Of a stretch of 58,045 nucleotides of DNA, positions 1-7,983 are shown piece after piece. The notes under the pieces are model-generated. The model did no database searches, had not been told where the DNA came from, and saw only the letters and a list, made by a program, of their open reading frames with translations. The DNA lies in contig JAJEAO010000025.1 in the NCBI GenBank assembly GCA_022822745.1, positions 1-58,045 on the forward strand, written 5' to 3'. Positions within the stretch are counted from its first letter, which is position 1. Every line of letters begins with the position of its first letter. This DNA comes from Acidobacteriota bacterium (GTDB lineage: Bacteria; Acidobacteriota; Vicinamibacteria; Marinacidobacterales; Marinacidobacteraceae). The translations under genes were made by a program, and so were the position numbers.

Positions 1-613
1 CCCCCCCCGGAGGGAGCGTGGGGACGCCGCCCCGCGCCGCCGCGGGTATCGTATTGGGGCGTTCGAACTGGGGGGGGGGCGGTGGGCCGGTGTTGGGCGA
101 GCGCCCGCCCCACGGGAAGGGCGCCGCCGGGATCCCGCCGCGGGCGGCGTGCTCCCACTCGGCTGCGGTCGGCAGGCGCCCGCCGGCGTCGGCGCAGAAG
201 GCGGCGGCGTCGTTCCAGCTCACCTGGACCACCGGCGTCTCCGCCGCGGCTTCGGCTTGGTCCGGGCCGCGCGGCGTCCGCCAGTCGGCGCCGTCCCGAC
301 CGACCCACCAGGGCATCCCGGGCGCGGTCGCGGCCTCTTCGGGCGCGGTCCCGGGAGCGTGGAAGACGAGCGACCATCCGATCCGCTCCGCGTCCGTCAC
401 GTACCCCGACCGCGCCACGAACCCGGCGAACCGCCCGGCTGTGACCTCGTGGCGGTCGAGGAAGAACGCCCGCACGCCCGGACCTCCGGGAATCCGCGCC
501 ATCCCTTCCGGCGCGGCGCAGGCCCCGAAGAGGATGAGCCCCAGCAGCGGGCCGCCGCAGCGGGCGCCCCGCGTCGGTCTCCGAACGCCGAGCCTCTCCG
601 GCACTACACTCAC
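1..613 (-). CDS. Formylglycine-generating enzyme-like (SUMF1/FGE-sulfatase) lipoprotein, 3' end outside window
   Basis: Reading the minus strand from about 613 towards the left edge gives an open frame with the FGE-sulfatase signature: FFLDRHEVTAGRFAGFV, then MPWWVGRDGADW, then VQVSWNDAAAFCADAGRR followed by LPTAAEWEHAARGG and FPWGG. Family members include formylglycine-generating enzymes that oxidise a sulfatase cysteine, and many domain relatives of unknown substrate. The N-terminus has a hydrophobic stretch ending LILFGAC, which could be a lipoprotein signal, so the protein may sit outside the cytoplasm. The GTG at 613 is a guess; a GTG at 604 is possible and no clear ribosome site is visible. 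The active-site cysteines lie beyond the window edge, so enzyme activity cannot be judged. It is divergent from the methyltransferase gene at 660. Confidence 0.75.
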   Translation of the reverse strand, partial: MSVVPERLGVRRPTRGARCGGPLLGLILFGACAAPEGMARIPGGPGVRAFFLDRHEVTAGRFAGFVARSGYVTDAERIGWSLVFHAPGTAPEEAATAPGMPWWVGRDGADWRTPRGPDQAEAAAETPVVQVSWNDAAAFCADAGGRLPTAAEWEHAARGGIPAAPFPWGGRSPNTGPPPPPQFERPNTIPAAARGGVPTLPPGG

Positions 614-659
614 GCCGGCGGGACGAGGAGTGCGGGCAGGGGGTTTGGGCGCGGCGGGC

Positions 660-1418
660 ATGATCGGGACGGTGCTGAGGAGATTCTGGCCGGTGTCATT
701 GTTTCTGGCGGCGCTCGCCCCGTCGGGCTGCGGCGGCGGCGATTCCTCGGTCCTGGATCGGGATCCCTTCCGCGCTCCCCGCGAGCTCATGGTCCGCAAC
801 GACCTCGAGGCGCGCGGCGTCCGGGACGCGGCGGTGCTCGATGCGATGCGGAACGTGCCGCGCCACCTCTTCGTGGCCGAGTCGCTGCAGAGCCAGGCCT
901 ACTCCGATCGGCCGCTCCCGATCGGTGAGGGACAGACGATCTCGCAGCCCTTCGTCGTGGCGCTGATGAGCTCGCTGGCCCAGGTGGAGCCCGGATCCCG
1001 CGTCCTCGAGATCGGCACCGGCTCCGGATACCAGGCTGCCGTGCTCGCCGAGCTGGGCGCCGAAGTCTGGTCCATCGAGCTCCTTCCGACGATCGGCGCT
1101 CTCGCCGCTTCGAATCTCGACGGCGCCGGCTACGGAGGCATCAACCTGCGGGTGGGCGACGGCTACCAGGGATGGCCGGAAGAGGCGCCCTTCGACCGGA
1201 TCGTGGTCACCGCCGCGCCGTCCACGATCCCTCCCGCGCTGATCGAGCAGCTCGCTCCGGGGGGGCGCCTGATCGCTCCGGTGGGGGACGATCCCCGCAG
1301 CCAGCGGCTGCTGGTGGCCACCCGCAACGCCGAGGGCGAGGTGGAGACGACGGACCACGGAGCGGTGGCTTTCGTCCCGATGGTTCCCGGCGACGAACTC
1401 CCCCCCGTCAGCGACTGA
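660..1418 (+). CDS. pcm: Protein-L-isoaspartate O-methyltransferase, probable exported form
   Basis: 252 residues. The SAM-binding motif LEIGTGSGYQAAVLAEL and the upstream GQTISQPFVVALM segment are typical of PCMT, which methylates damaged isoaspartyl residues so that they can be repaired. Unlike the cytosolic enzyme, this copy begins with an Arg-Arg/hydrophobic leader ending APSGCGGG, a possible but weak lipoprotein signal (Pro at -3), so it may act in the periplasm. The ATG at 660 was chosen because everything upstream in the same frame is the antisense of the FGE-like gene. The end lies 10 bp from the convergent WYL gene. Confidence 0.88.
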   Translation: MIGTVLRRFWPVSLFLAALAPSGCGGGDSSVLDRDPFRAPRELMVRNDLEARGVRDAAVLDAMRNVPRHLFVAESLQSQAYSDRPLPIGEGQTISQPFVVALMSSLAQVEPGSRVLEIGTGSGYQAAVLAELGAEVWSIELLPTIGALAASNLDGAGYGGINLRVGDGYQGWPEEAPFDRIVVTAAPSTIPPALIEQLAPGGRLIAPVGDDPRSQRLLVATRNAEGEVETTDHGAVAFVPMVPGDELPPVSD

Positions 1419-1428
1419 AGGCGACGGA

Positions 1429-2556
1429 TCACTCGGTCGGCTCGTCCGGCGCCCCGGGTTCCGGGATCTTGTTCGCGCCGCGCGCGGCGGTCAGGGCCGC
1501 GATCCGGTCGGCCAGGTCGGGGTTGTCCGCCGCGAACTGACGAAGCAGGGGGGCGAGCCCGGCCAGCTTCATCTGGAGAACCCGCTCCCGGAGCGAGTCC
1601 GGCTTGATCACCTCGATCCAGTCCCACCACCCGATCACGTGGCGGGCCATGTCATCGCGGCCCCCGGCGGTGAAGCGGACCACGATGGCGCCGTCCTTCT
1701 CGCGGACGAGCTTCTGCGACGGATGGAAGATCCACTTGTCCACCTCGGGCGCGCTCGGATGGAACCGCCACTCCACCTCGAACGGGGGCTCCTGGAACGC
1801 GCCGAAGAGCTGGCCCACGTAGGCGTGGAAGGCCTCGTCGTCCACCGGTTCGTAGCCGCCGAGGACGCGGACGTTCTCCATGCGGTCGAGCCGGAACTGC
1901 ACCAGGTTCCGGTGGCCCTCGATCCGGCCCACCAGGCACGGGCGACCCCCGTAGAGGATCCCCACCGGCGAGACCCGGCGCGTCCGACGCCGGCCCGCCG
2001 CGTTCGTGTAGTCGAACTCGAGCCGCCGCTCCTTGAGCAGAGCGACCCGCAGGCTTTCGTCCGTCCGGGGAGGCACGCGCACCCGCGGCGTCGGGCGGGC
2101 GGCCACGCCGAGGGCGCGCGCCATGTTCTCGGCGTTCGTGACCACGGCATCGGACAAGCCGGCCAGGTTCTTCTGCTTCTCCCGCTCCTGGATCCTCTGA
2201 CTCTCCCGAAGCGCCTCCTCCATGACCTTGCGGAGATGGCGGAGCTGGGCGACCTCCTGCTGGAACTGGTTCGCCTCGAGCAGTTCGGTCGCCTTCCGGA
2301 GCGCGGTGAAGTCCCGGTCCTGCGGCGGCAGGCGGACCAGCGACCGGAACCACGCGGCGTGGCGATCCACCTGAAAGACGATGCGGCCCTCGTGGTTCCG
2401 TCGCTCCTCGAGCGGCAGCGCAAGGCGCAGCTCGTGGATCCAGCGGTGCGCGGTGCGTCGAGTGATGCCGTACTTCGCGATCAGGAACGCGTAGGTGATC
2501 TGCTGTCCGGAGAGGAAGTCGTGGAACAGTCGCGCCGCCCGGTTCAGGCTCGTCAT
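1429..2556 (-). CDS. WYL-domain transcriptional regulator
   Basis: 375 residues. The N-terminus is a helix-turn-helix (ITYAFLIAKYGITRRTAHRW, about residues 20-40); the middle is a charged helical region around residues 90-130; the C-terminal half has the WYL fold, with LEFDYTNAAGRRRTRRVSP and a WCX-like tail. WYL regulators sense a ligand, often nucleic acid or a nucleotide, and control DNA repair or defence genes among others. The ATG at 2556 is preceded by GGAGGG with good spacing, and it removes 35 residues of Arg-rich upstream translation. It is divergent from homoserine dehydrogenase (119 bp) and might regulate it. No defence gene is directly adjacent, so its target is unknown. Confidence 0.85.
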   Translation of the reverse strand: MTSLNRAARLFHDFLSGQQITYAFLIAKYGITRRTAHRWIHELRLALPLEERRNHEGRIVFQVDRHAAWFRSLVRLPPQDRDFTALRKATELLEANQFQQEVAQLRHLRKVMEEALRESQRIQEREKQKNLAGLSDAVVTNAENMARALGVAARPTPRVRVPPRTDESLRVALLKERRLEFDYTNAAGRRRTRRVSPVGILYGGRPCLVGRIEGHRNLVQFRLDRMENVRVLGGYEPVDDEAFHAYVGQLFGAFQEPPFEVEWRFHPSAPEVDKWIFHPSQKLVREKDGAIVVRFTAGGRDDMARHVIGWWDWIEVIKPDSLRERVLQMKLAGLAPLLRQFAADNPDLADRIAALTAARGANKIPEPGAPDEPTE

Positions 2557-2675
2557 GGTGGCCCTCCGCCGTCCGCCCCGGGCCCGATGGAGGTCCGGGT
2601 CGCGGACAGGATCGGACACATTCTGACAGAGTGGGCTCCGCCGCCCGGTCTCGCATAGCATCCGCCTCCCCGCTC

Positions 2676-3746
2676 ATGCCGCTCCTTCGTCCCCTCATCC
2701 TCCTCGGCATGGGCTCGGTCCACCGCTCGCTGCTTCGGATCCTCGAGAAGAAGGCCGATGGGCTCGCCGACGGTGAGGGGGTCCGGTTCCCCATCGTCGC
2801 CTGTGCCGATCGAAGCGGTTTCTTCCGGGGGCCGGACGCGCCCGGGAGCCATCTGACCCGGGAGGCCATCCTCGCGGTGAAGGAGAACGGCGGAAGCCTC
2901 GCGGATCTGGCCGGAGCGCAGCCGGTCCCGCTCGAAGCGGCGGTCGAGCTCGCCGGCCCCGACGGGATCCTGATGGACGCGGTCTCCATGGACATGGAGA
3001 CCGGCGGCCTCGGGCTGACGGCCGCCCGTGCGGCGCTGTCCCGCGGGACTTCCGCGGTCTTCGCGAACAAGTCGGCGGTCGCTCTCGCCTTCGATGAGCT
3101 CGAGTCGCTGGCGGCTTCCAGCGGCGCCGGGCTGGGGTGGAGCGCGACGGTGTGCGGCGGACTCCCCGTGATCAACGCCGCCCGCCGCGAGATGGTCGCG
3201 GCGCAATTCCTTCGGGTGCGCGGCGTCTTCAACGGCACGAGCAACCTGGTGCTCGACCAGGTCGCCGCCGGCCGGACGGTGGCCGAGGCGATCGCGGAGG
3301 CGCAGGAGCGGGGCATCGCCGAGACCGATCCGACGAACGACCTGAACGGGACCGACACCGCGGCCAAGCTCGCGATCTTCGCCCGGACGGTTCTCGGCCA
3401 GCCGGTCCGTTTCGCCGATCTGCCGCGTGCCGGAGTCGAAGCTGCGCCCGAGCCCGGGCCGGCCGAAGTGATCCGTCTCTTCGGCGAGGCCGTGCTCCAG
3501 CCGGACGGGGGCTATCGGCTGCGTGTCGCGCCCGAGGCGGTCCCCCGGCAGAGCTTCTTCGGTGCGATCGGGAGTTTGGACATGGCGGTGGAATGGGAGA
3601 CCGACATCTACGGCATCCATCGGCTCGCCGCGACCGAGGGAGATGCGATCCCGACCGCCGCCGCCATGCTGCGCGACGCCGTCCACATCGCCCGCGGGAT
3701 GCCCGCCGGCCCGACGCTCCGCGCCGGCGGGGAAGGCGCGTCGTGA
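2676..3746 (+). CDS. hom: Homoserine dehydrogenase
   Basis: 356 residues. It catalyses NAD(P)H-linked interconversion of aspartate semialdehyde and homoserine in the threonine/methionine branch. The evidence is an N-terminal nucleotide-binding start (ILLGMGSVHRSL), the ANKSAVALAF region, and the family signature FNGTSNLVLDQ followed by GIAETDPTNDLNGTDTAAK. The ACT regulatory domain of longer homologues is absent. The ATG at 2676 is chosen over an earlier in-frame start because it places the Rossmann strand at the N-terminus. Its stop overlaps the GTG start of the following oxidoreductase (GTGA), so the two are co-translated, an uncommon partnership. Confidence 0.92.
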   Translation: MPLLRPLILLGMGSVHRSLLRILEKKADGLADGEGVRFPIVACADRSGFFRGPDAPGSHLTREAILAVKENGGSLADLAGAQPVPLEAAVELAGPDGILMDAVSMDMETGGLGLTAARAALSRGTSAVFANKSAVALAFDELESLAASSGAGLGWSATVCGGLPVINAARREMVAAQFLRVRGVFNGTSNLVLDQVAAGRTVAEAIAEAQERGIAETDPTNDLNGTDTAAKLAIFARTVLGQPVRFADLPRAGVEAAPEPGPAEVIRLFGEAVLQPDGGYRLRVAPEAVPRQSFFGAIGSLDMAVEWETDIYGIHRLAATEGDAIPTAAAMLRDAVHIARGMPAGPTLRAGGEGAS

Positions 3747-4999
3747 TCCCGCCCGGCCCCCGGCGACGGAGCCGCGGCGGCGTCTCGCGCCGGGAGGCGC
3801 TTCTCGTGGCCGCGGGCGCCGCCGTCTCGGCCGCCTCCTGCGGTGGGTCGGGGGAGCCCGTCGGGCGTGGCGCCGCCCCCCGGGTCGTCGTCATCGGGGC
3901 CGGCGCCTTCGGGGGATGGACGGCGCTGTGGCTTCGTCGCCGGGGTGCCCGGGTGACGGTCGTGGATGCCTGGGGCCCCGGCAATTCGCGCGCGAGTTCG
4001 GGCGGAGAGACCCGGGTCATCCGCGCCACCTACGGTCCCGACGCGATCTACACCGACATGGTCGTCCGCGCGCTCGCGCTGTGGAAGGAGCACGCGGCGG
4101 CGTGGGACGACCGGCTGTTCACCGAGACCGGCGCGCTCTGGATGGCCGGGGACGACGATGATTTCGCGAAGCAGGCGGTTCCGATCCTTCGCGACCGCGG
4201 CGTCGGGTTCGAGGAGCTCGACGGAGAGGAGATGGGCCGGCGCTTCCCCCAGATCCGGCCCGACGGGATCACCTACGCGCTTCACGAGAAGGGCGCGGGG
4301 TTCCTCGCCGCCCGGCGGGCCTGCCGGCGCGTCCTCGACGCGTTCCTCGCCGAGGGCGGCGCCTACCGGGAGGCGCGCGCCGAGCCGGGGGCGATGAGCG
4401 GCGGCCGGATGCGGGAGGTGAGCCTCTCCGACGGAAGCCGGCTCGAAGCCGATGTCTTCGTCTTCGCCGGGGGCCCCTGGATCGCGGAGCTGTTCCCCGG
4501 CTTCGATCCGCCCCTCGTCAGCCCCACCCGCCAGGAGATCCTCTACTTCGGCACGCCGCCGGGCCGCCCCGATCTCGCGGAAGCCGGGCTCCCGGTATGG
4601 GTCGAGACCGGCGAGCGCTTCTTCTACGGGGTTCCGGGAAGCGAGAACCGGGGCTTCAAGGTCGCCGACGATGCCCGTGGCGCGCCCTTCGACCCGACGA
4701 ACGGGGACCGATCGCCGTCCGCGGCGGCGATCCGGGCGGCCCGCGAGTACATGGAGTTCCGCTTCCCCGCGATGGCGGGCGCTCCGCTCCTCGAGGCCCG
4801 GGTCTGCCAGTACGAGCAGAGCCCCGACGGACACCTCATCGTGGACACGCATCCGGAAGCCGAGAACGTCTGGATCGCGGGCGGCGGCTCGGGCCACGGC
4901 TACAAGCTGGGACCGGCGCTCGGCGAGATGCTGGCGGATCAGGTGCTCGACGAGCGGGAGAAGGAGCCGTTCTTCTCGCTGGACCGCTTCGCCGCATGA
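3743..4999 (+). CDS. DAO-family FAD-dependent oxidoreductase, Tat/lipoprotein signal (copy 1)
   Basis: 418 residues from a GTG that overlaps the hom stop. SRREALL plus a hydrophobic stretch ending SAASCGG is a twin-arginine signal with a lipobox, so the flavoprotein is probably exported folded and lipid-anchored. Next comes the dinucleotide site VVVIGAGAFGGWTALWL, an FAD-contact GNSRASSGGETR, and the C-terminal motif GGSGHGYKLGPALGEML, which is diagnostic of the DAO/sarcosine oxidase-type superfamily. The substrate, presumably an amine or N-methyl amino acid, is not predictable. It is closely similar to the next gene along its whole length, showing tandem duplication. Confidence 0.88.
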   Translation: MIPPGPRRRSRGGVSRREALLVAAGAAVSAASCGGSGEPVGRGAAPRVVVIGAGAFGGWTALWLRRRGARVTVVDAWGPGNSRASSGGETRVIRATYGPDAIYTDMVVRALALWKEHAAAWDDRLFTETGALWMAGDDDDFAKQAVPILRDRGVGFEELDGEEMGRRFPQIRPDGITYALHEKGAGFLAARRACRRVLDAFLAEGGAYREARAEPGAMSGGRMREVSLSDGSRLEADVFVFAGGPWIAELFPGFDPPLVSPTRQEILYFGTPPGRPDLAEAGLPVWVETGERFFYGVPGSENRGFKVADDARGAPFDPTNGDRSPSAAAIRAAREYMEFRFPAMAGAPLLEARVCQYEQSPDGHLIVDTHPEAENVWIAGGGSGHGYKLGPALGEMLADQVLDEREKEPFFSLDRFAA

Positions 5000-5073
5000 T
5001 GCGCCGCCCGGTCCCACGAGAGCGCGCTGCCTCCCGGCCCGGCCCATCCGCGACCCGACGGGAGTGACTCGCC

Positions 5074-6306
5074 ATGACACATGACGGTTTTTCGCGCCGG
5101 GAGGCGCTCCTCGCCGCCGGCGGCGCCTTCGCCGCCGCGCGCACCGCCCCCGCCCGGCAGCCCATCCAGGCCCCGCCGACCACCGACGGCCCCCGCGTCG
5201 TGGTCATCGGCGCCGGCGCGTTCGGGGGTTGGACCGCGCTCTGGCTGCTTCGCGGCGGCGCCCGGGTGACCCTCGTGGACGCCTGGGGACCGGGCAACTC
5301 CCGGGCCAGCTCCGGCGGCGAGTCCCGTCTCATCCGCGCGGCCTACGGCACGAGGCGCATCTACAGCGAGATGGTCAAGCGGGCGCTCGAGATCTGGCGG
5401 GAGCACCAAGCCGGCTGGAACGAGCGCATCTTCCGCGACATCGGCATGCTGCGGATGGCCGGCGAGGACCGCGTGGAATCCACGAGGGCCTCCGCCGCCA
5501 TCCTGCGCGAGCTCGGCCTCGCGGTGGAGGAGTTCACGCCGGACGAGCTCGCCCGCCGCTATCCCCAGATCTCGACGGACGGGATCGTCTGGGCGCTGCT
5601 CGAGAAGGACGCCGGCTACTTGCTGGCGCGACGCGGTTGCCAGCGCGTCTTCGACACCTTCGTCGAGGAGGGCGGCGAGGCGCGTCTTGCATTCGCCGCC
5701 CCCGGCGCGATGCAAGGCGGCCGGATGAGCGAAGTCGGCCTCTCCGACGGATCGCTCCTCGAGGCCGACGAGTTCGTCTTCGCCGGAGGTCCGTGGCTCG
5801 CGGAGCTGTTCCCGGGCTTCGACCCCCCGCTGGTCCGGCCCACCCGCCAGGAGGTGTTCTACTTCGGCCCTCCCGCCGGGCGTCCCGACCTCACCGACGC
5901 CGGATTCCCGGGCTGGATCGACAATCCGTTCTACGGCATCCCCGGCAACACCCATCGCGGCCTCAAGATCGCCGACGACCGTCGCGGCGAGCCTTTCGAT
6001 CCGACGCACGGCGACCGTACTCCGTCGGAGGAGGGGATCCGCGCGGCGCGGGAGTACATGGAACGCCGTTTCCCGGCGATGCGCGGCGCCCCGCTGCTCG
6101 AAGCCCGGGTGTGCCAGTACGAGCAGAGCGCCGACGCAAACCTCATCGTGGACACCCACCCGGAGGCCGACAACGTCTGGATCGCGGGCGGCGGCTCCGG
6201 CCACGGCTACAAGCTCGGCGCTGCCCTCGGCGAAATGCTGGCCGAGCAGATCCTCGGCCAGCGCGAGAAGGAGCCGTTCTTCTCGCTCGCCCGGTTCGCC
6301 GCGTGA
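5074..6306 (+). CDS. DAO-family FAD-dependent oxidoreductase, Tat signal (copy 2)
   Basis: 410 residues, tandem paralogue of copy 1. The signal SRREALLAAGGAFAAART lacks the lipobox cysteine of copy 1, so it is probably released after Tat export or anchored differently. It has the same VVVIGAGAFGGWTALWL site, the same GNSRASSGGESR, and the same GGSGHGYKLGAALGEML end. It starts at the ATG at 5074, after a GGGAG. The leader DNA (GAGTGAC then CGCC then ATG) and the signal coding DNA recur at 6331-6392 in the remnant of a third copy. Confidence 0.88.
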   Translation: MTHDGFSRREALLAAGGAFAAARTAPARQPIQAPPTTDGPRVVVIGAGAFGGWTALWLLRGGARVTLVDAWGPGNSRASSGGESRLIRAAYGTRRIYSEMVKRALEIWREHQAGWNERIFRDIGMLRMAGEDRVESTRASAAILRELGLAVEEFTPDELARRYPQISTDGIVWALLEKDAGYLLARRGCQRVFDTFVEEGGEARLAFAAPGAMQGGRMSEVGLSDGSLLEADEFVFAGGPWLAELFPGFDPPLVRPTRQEVFYFGPPAGRPDLTDAGFPGWIDNPFYGIPGNTHRGLKIADDRRGEPFDPTHGDRTPSEEGIRAAREYMERRFPAMRGAPLLEARVCQYEQSADANLIVDTHPEADNVWIAGGGSGHGYKLGAALGEMLAEQILGQREKEPFFSLARFAA

Positions 6307-6341
6307 GCCTGGAATGGATCGCCGCTGGCGAGTGACCCGCC

Positions 6342-6434
6342 ATGGCGCCCGACGGCCTCTCGCGCCGGGAGGCGCTTCTCGCCGCCGCGACCGACGGCCA
6401 ACGGCATCCTGAGCCCATGGAGGAATCGATTTGA
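6342..6434 (+). pseudogene. Signal-peptide remnant of a third DAO-family oxidoreductase (5' fragment)
   Basis: The ATG at 6342 opens a 30-codon frame beginning MAPDGLSRREALLAAA, matching the Tat signal of copies 1 and 2, and its upstream DNA matches that before copy 2. Similarity stops near 6392, where unrelated sequence leading into the COG0523 GTPase begins; the frame ends at 6434. The matching 3' fragment lies at 7735-7930, beyond the GTPase. The short frame could still be translated as a leader upstream of the GTPase, since its stop overlaps that gene's TTG start. Confidence 0.75.
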
Positions 6435-7651
6435 ACGACCAGCGCCTTCCCGTCACCGTGCTCTCCGGCTTCCTCGGGGCCGGCAAGACGACGTTGCTCA
6501 ACCACGCGCTGCACAACCGCGAAGGCCGTCGCGTTGCGGTCATCGTCAACGACATGAGCGAGATCAACATCGATGCCCAGCTCGTTCGCACCGGAGGCGC
6601 CGAGCTCAACCGCGTGGACGAGCGGTTGATCGAGATGTCCAACGGCTGCATCTGCTGCACGTTGCGTGAAGACCTGCTCGACGAGGTTTCACGCCTCGCG
6701 CGGGAACGTCGCTTCGACTACCTGCTGATCGAATCAACCGGGATCTCCGAGCCGCTTCCCGTCGCGGCCACCTTCGCCTTGTCGGACGAGTTGGGCGTTC
6801 ATCTGGGCGAGCTGGCCCGACTGGACACGATGGTCACCGTCGTCGACGGCCCGCGCTTTCTTCGAGACTTCGGCTCGGGAGAAGATCTGCTCGATCGCGG
6901 GCTGGGGAACGACGAAGAGGACGACCGCACCATCGCCGAGCTCCTCGCCGATCAGGTCGAGGTCGCCGACGTTCTCGTTCTCAACAAGACCGACAAGATG
7001 AGCCGGAGAGAAGTCACGCGGTTGACCGGGATCCTGCGCAAGTTCAACCAGACGGCGAGACTGGTCCAGACGGCCTATGGGAGGATTCCGCTCGATCTGA
7101 TCTTCGATACGGGTCTGTTCGATTTCGAGCGCGTCGAGCAGACGGCGGGCTGGATTCAGGAACTGGAAGGCGGCCACACGCCCGAGACCGAGGAGTACGG
7201 TATCGGCAGCTTCGTGTACAGGAGGAGACGGCCCTTCCATCCGGCGCGGCTGGCCGCGGTCTTCGAAGGTTCTTTCGAGGGCGTGCTGCGGGCGAAAGGG
7301 GTCCTCTGGCTGGCCACCCGCCATGACGTGGCTGGCGCGCTCTCGATCGCCGGAGACTCGGCGACCCTGGAGCCCGGAGGCCGCTGGTTCGCCTCGCTGG
7401 ACCCGGAAGAGCGCGCCGACTCCCTGGAGACCGAGGAGTGGATCGAAGAGATCTGGGAGCCCGAGTACGGCGACCGCCGTCAGGAGCTCGTCTTCATCGG
7501 AGTCGAGATGCAGCAAGCAGCCATCGAGGCCGCGCTGGACGGCTGTCTTCTGACCGACGCGGAGATGGCCTCCGACGCATCGGAGTGGACTTCGCTCGAC
7601 GACCCGCTGCCGGAGTGGATCGTCCATGAAGAAGAACACCTCGAACCGTAG
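6431..7651 (+). CDS. COG0523 (CobW/YciC-type) GTPase, putative metal chaperone
   Basis: 406 residues. G1 loop [13 protein letters not shown] (about 12-24), the metal motif GCICCTL (about 72-78), ESTGISEP, the specificity loop NKTD, and a C-terminal CobW_C domain. The segment [17 protein letters not shown] and the long C-terminal part resemble the YciC/ZagA branch, which supplies zinc to enzymes under zinc limitation; that assignment is inference. The start is the TTG at 6431 because a GGAGG sits 7 nt upstream and the GTPase fold begins at once. The gene sits inside the remains of a third oxidoreductase copy. No Zur-like operator was recognised. Confidence 0.9.
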   Translation: MNDQRLPVTVLSGFLGAGKTTLLNHALHNREGRRVAVIVNDMSEINIDAQLVRTGGAELNRVDERLIEMSNGCICCTLREDLLDEVSRLARERRFDYLLIESTGISEPLPVAATFALSDELGVHLGELARLDTMVTVVDGPRFLRDFGSGEDLLDRGLGNDEEDDRTIAELLADQVEVADVLVLNKTDKMSRREVTRLTGILRKFNQTARLVQTAYGRIPLDLIFDTGLFDFERVEQTAGWIQELEGGHTPETEEYGIGSFVYRRRRPFHPARLAAVFEGSFEGVLRAKGVLWLATRHDVAGALSIAGDSATLEPGGRWFASLDPEERADSLETEEWIEEIWEPEYGDRRQELVFIGVEMQQAAIEAALDGCLLTDAEMASDASEWTSLDDPLPEWIVHEEEHLEP

Positions 7652-7734
7652 TCCAGCCGCTTTCCGGCAGGAATCCGCAGACGGTTTCGTCAGGCAGCGC
7701 TCGCTGTAGAGGAAACCCCCGGGGCCCTCGCACC

Positions 7735-7930
7735 GGGATCTGCATCCTCCGCCCGGACGGCAACCTCATCATGGACGCCCACCCCGAAGCGGACAACGTG
7801 TGGATCGCGGGCGGCGGCGCCGGCCACGGCTACACGCTCGGCGCCGCGCTCGGCGAAGTGCTGGCGGAGCCGATCCTCGGCCAGCGCGAGACGGAGCCGT
7901 TCTTCTCGCTCGCCCGCTTCGCGCAGGCGC
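7735..7930 (+). pseudogene. C-terminal remnant of a third DAO-family oxidoreductase (3' fragment)
   Basis: From about 7735 the plus strand reads PDGNLIMDAHPEADNVW, then IAGGGAGHGYTLGAALGEV, then PFFSLARFA, which is co-linear with the last 60 or so residues of copies 1 and 2. No start, FAD site or middle part is present and the normal stop after RFAA is lost. With the fragment at 6342 it shows that a third tandem copy existed and that its central ~1 kb was replaced by ~1.35 kb carrying the COG0523 gene. Confidence 0.85.
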
Positions 7931-7938
7931 ATCCCCCC

Positions 7939-7967
7939 GCCGGCGCGCCGGGCTCCAGCCCGGCACG
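7939..7967. repeat. REP-like hairpin, copy A
   Basis: Perfect stem GCCGGGC (7947-7953), loop TCCA, GCCCGGC (7958-7964), inside a 29-bp block that recurs with one mismatch at 49163-49191. It lies between the oxidoreductase remnant and the stop of the convergent aminotransferase and could act as a bidirectional terminator. There is no following T tract on either strand. Confidence 0.6.
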
Positions 7968-7983
7968 GGGAGCCGACATCTCG

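Noticed and set aside
18..659. Long plus-strand frame upstream of the isoaspartyl methyltransferase
   Set aside because: It is antisense to a clear FGE-sulfatase-type coding region on the minus strand and is Arg/Pro/Ala-rich.
1429..2556. WYL regulator as a BrxR/CapW-type controller of a defence system
   Set aside because: No defence gene is adjacent; its neighbours are metabolic genes.
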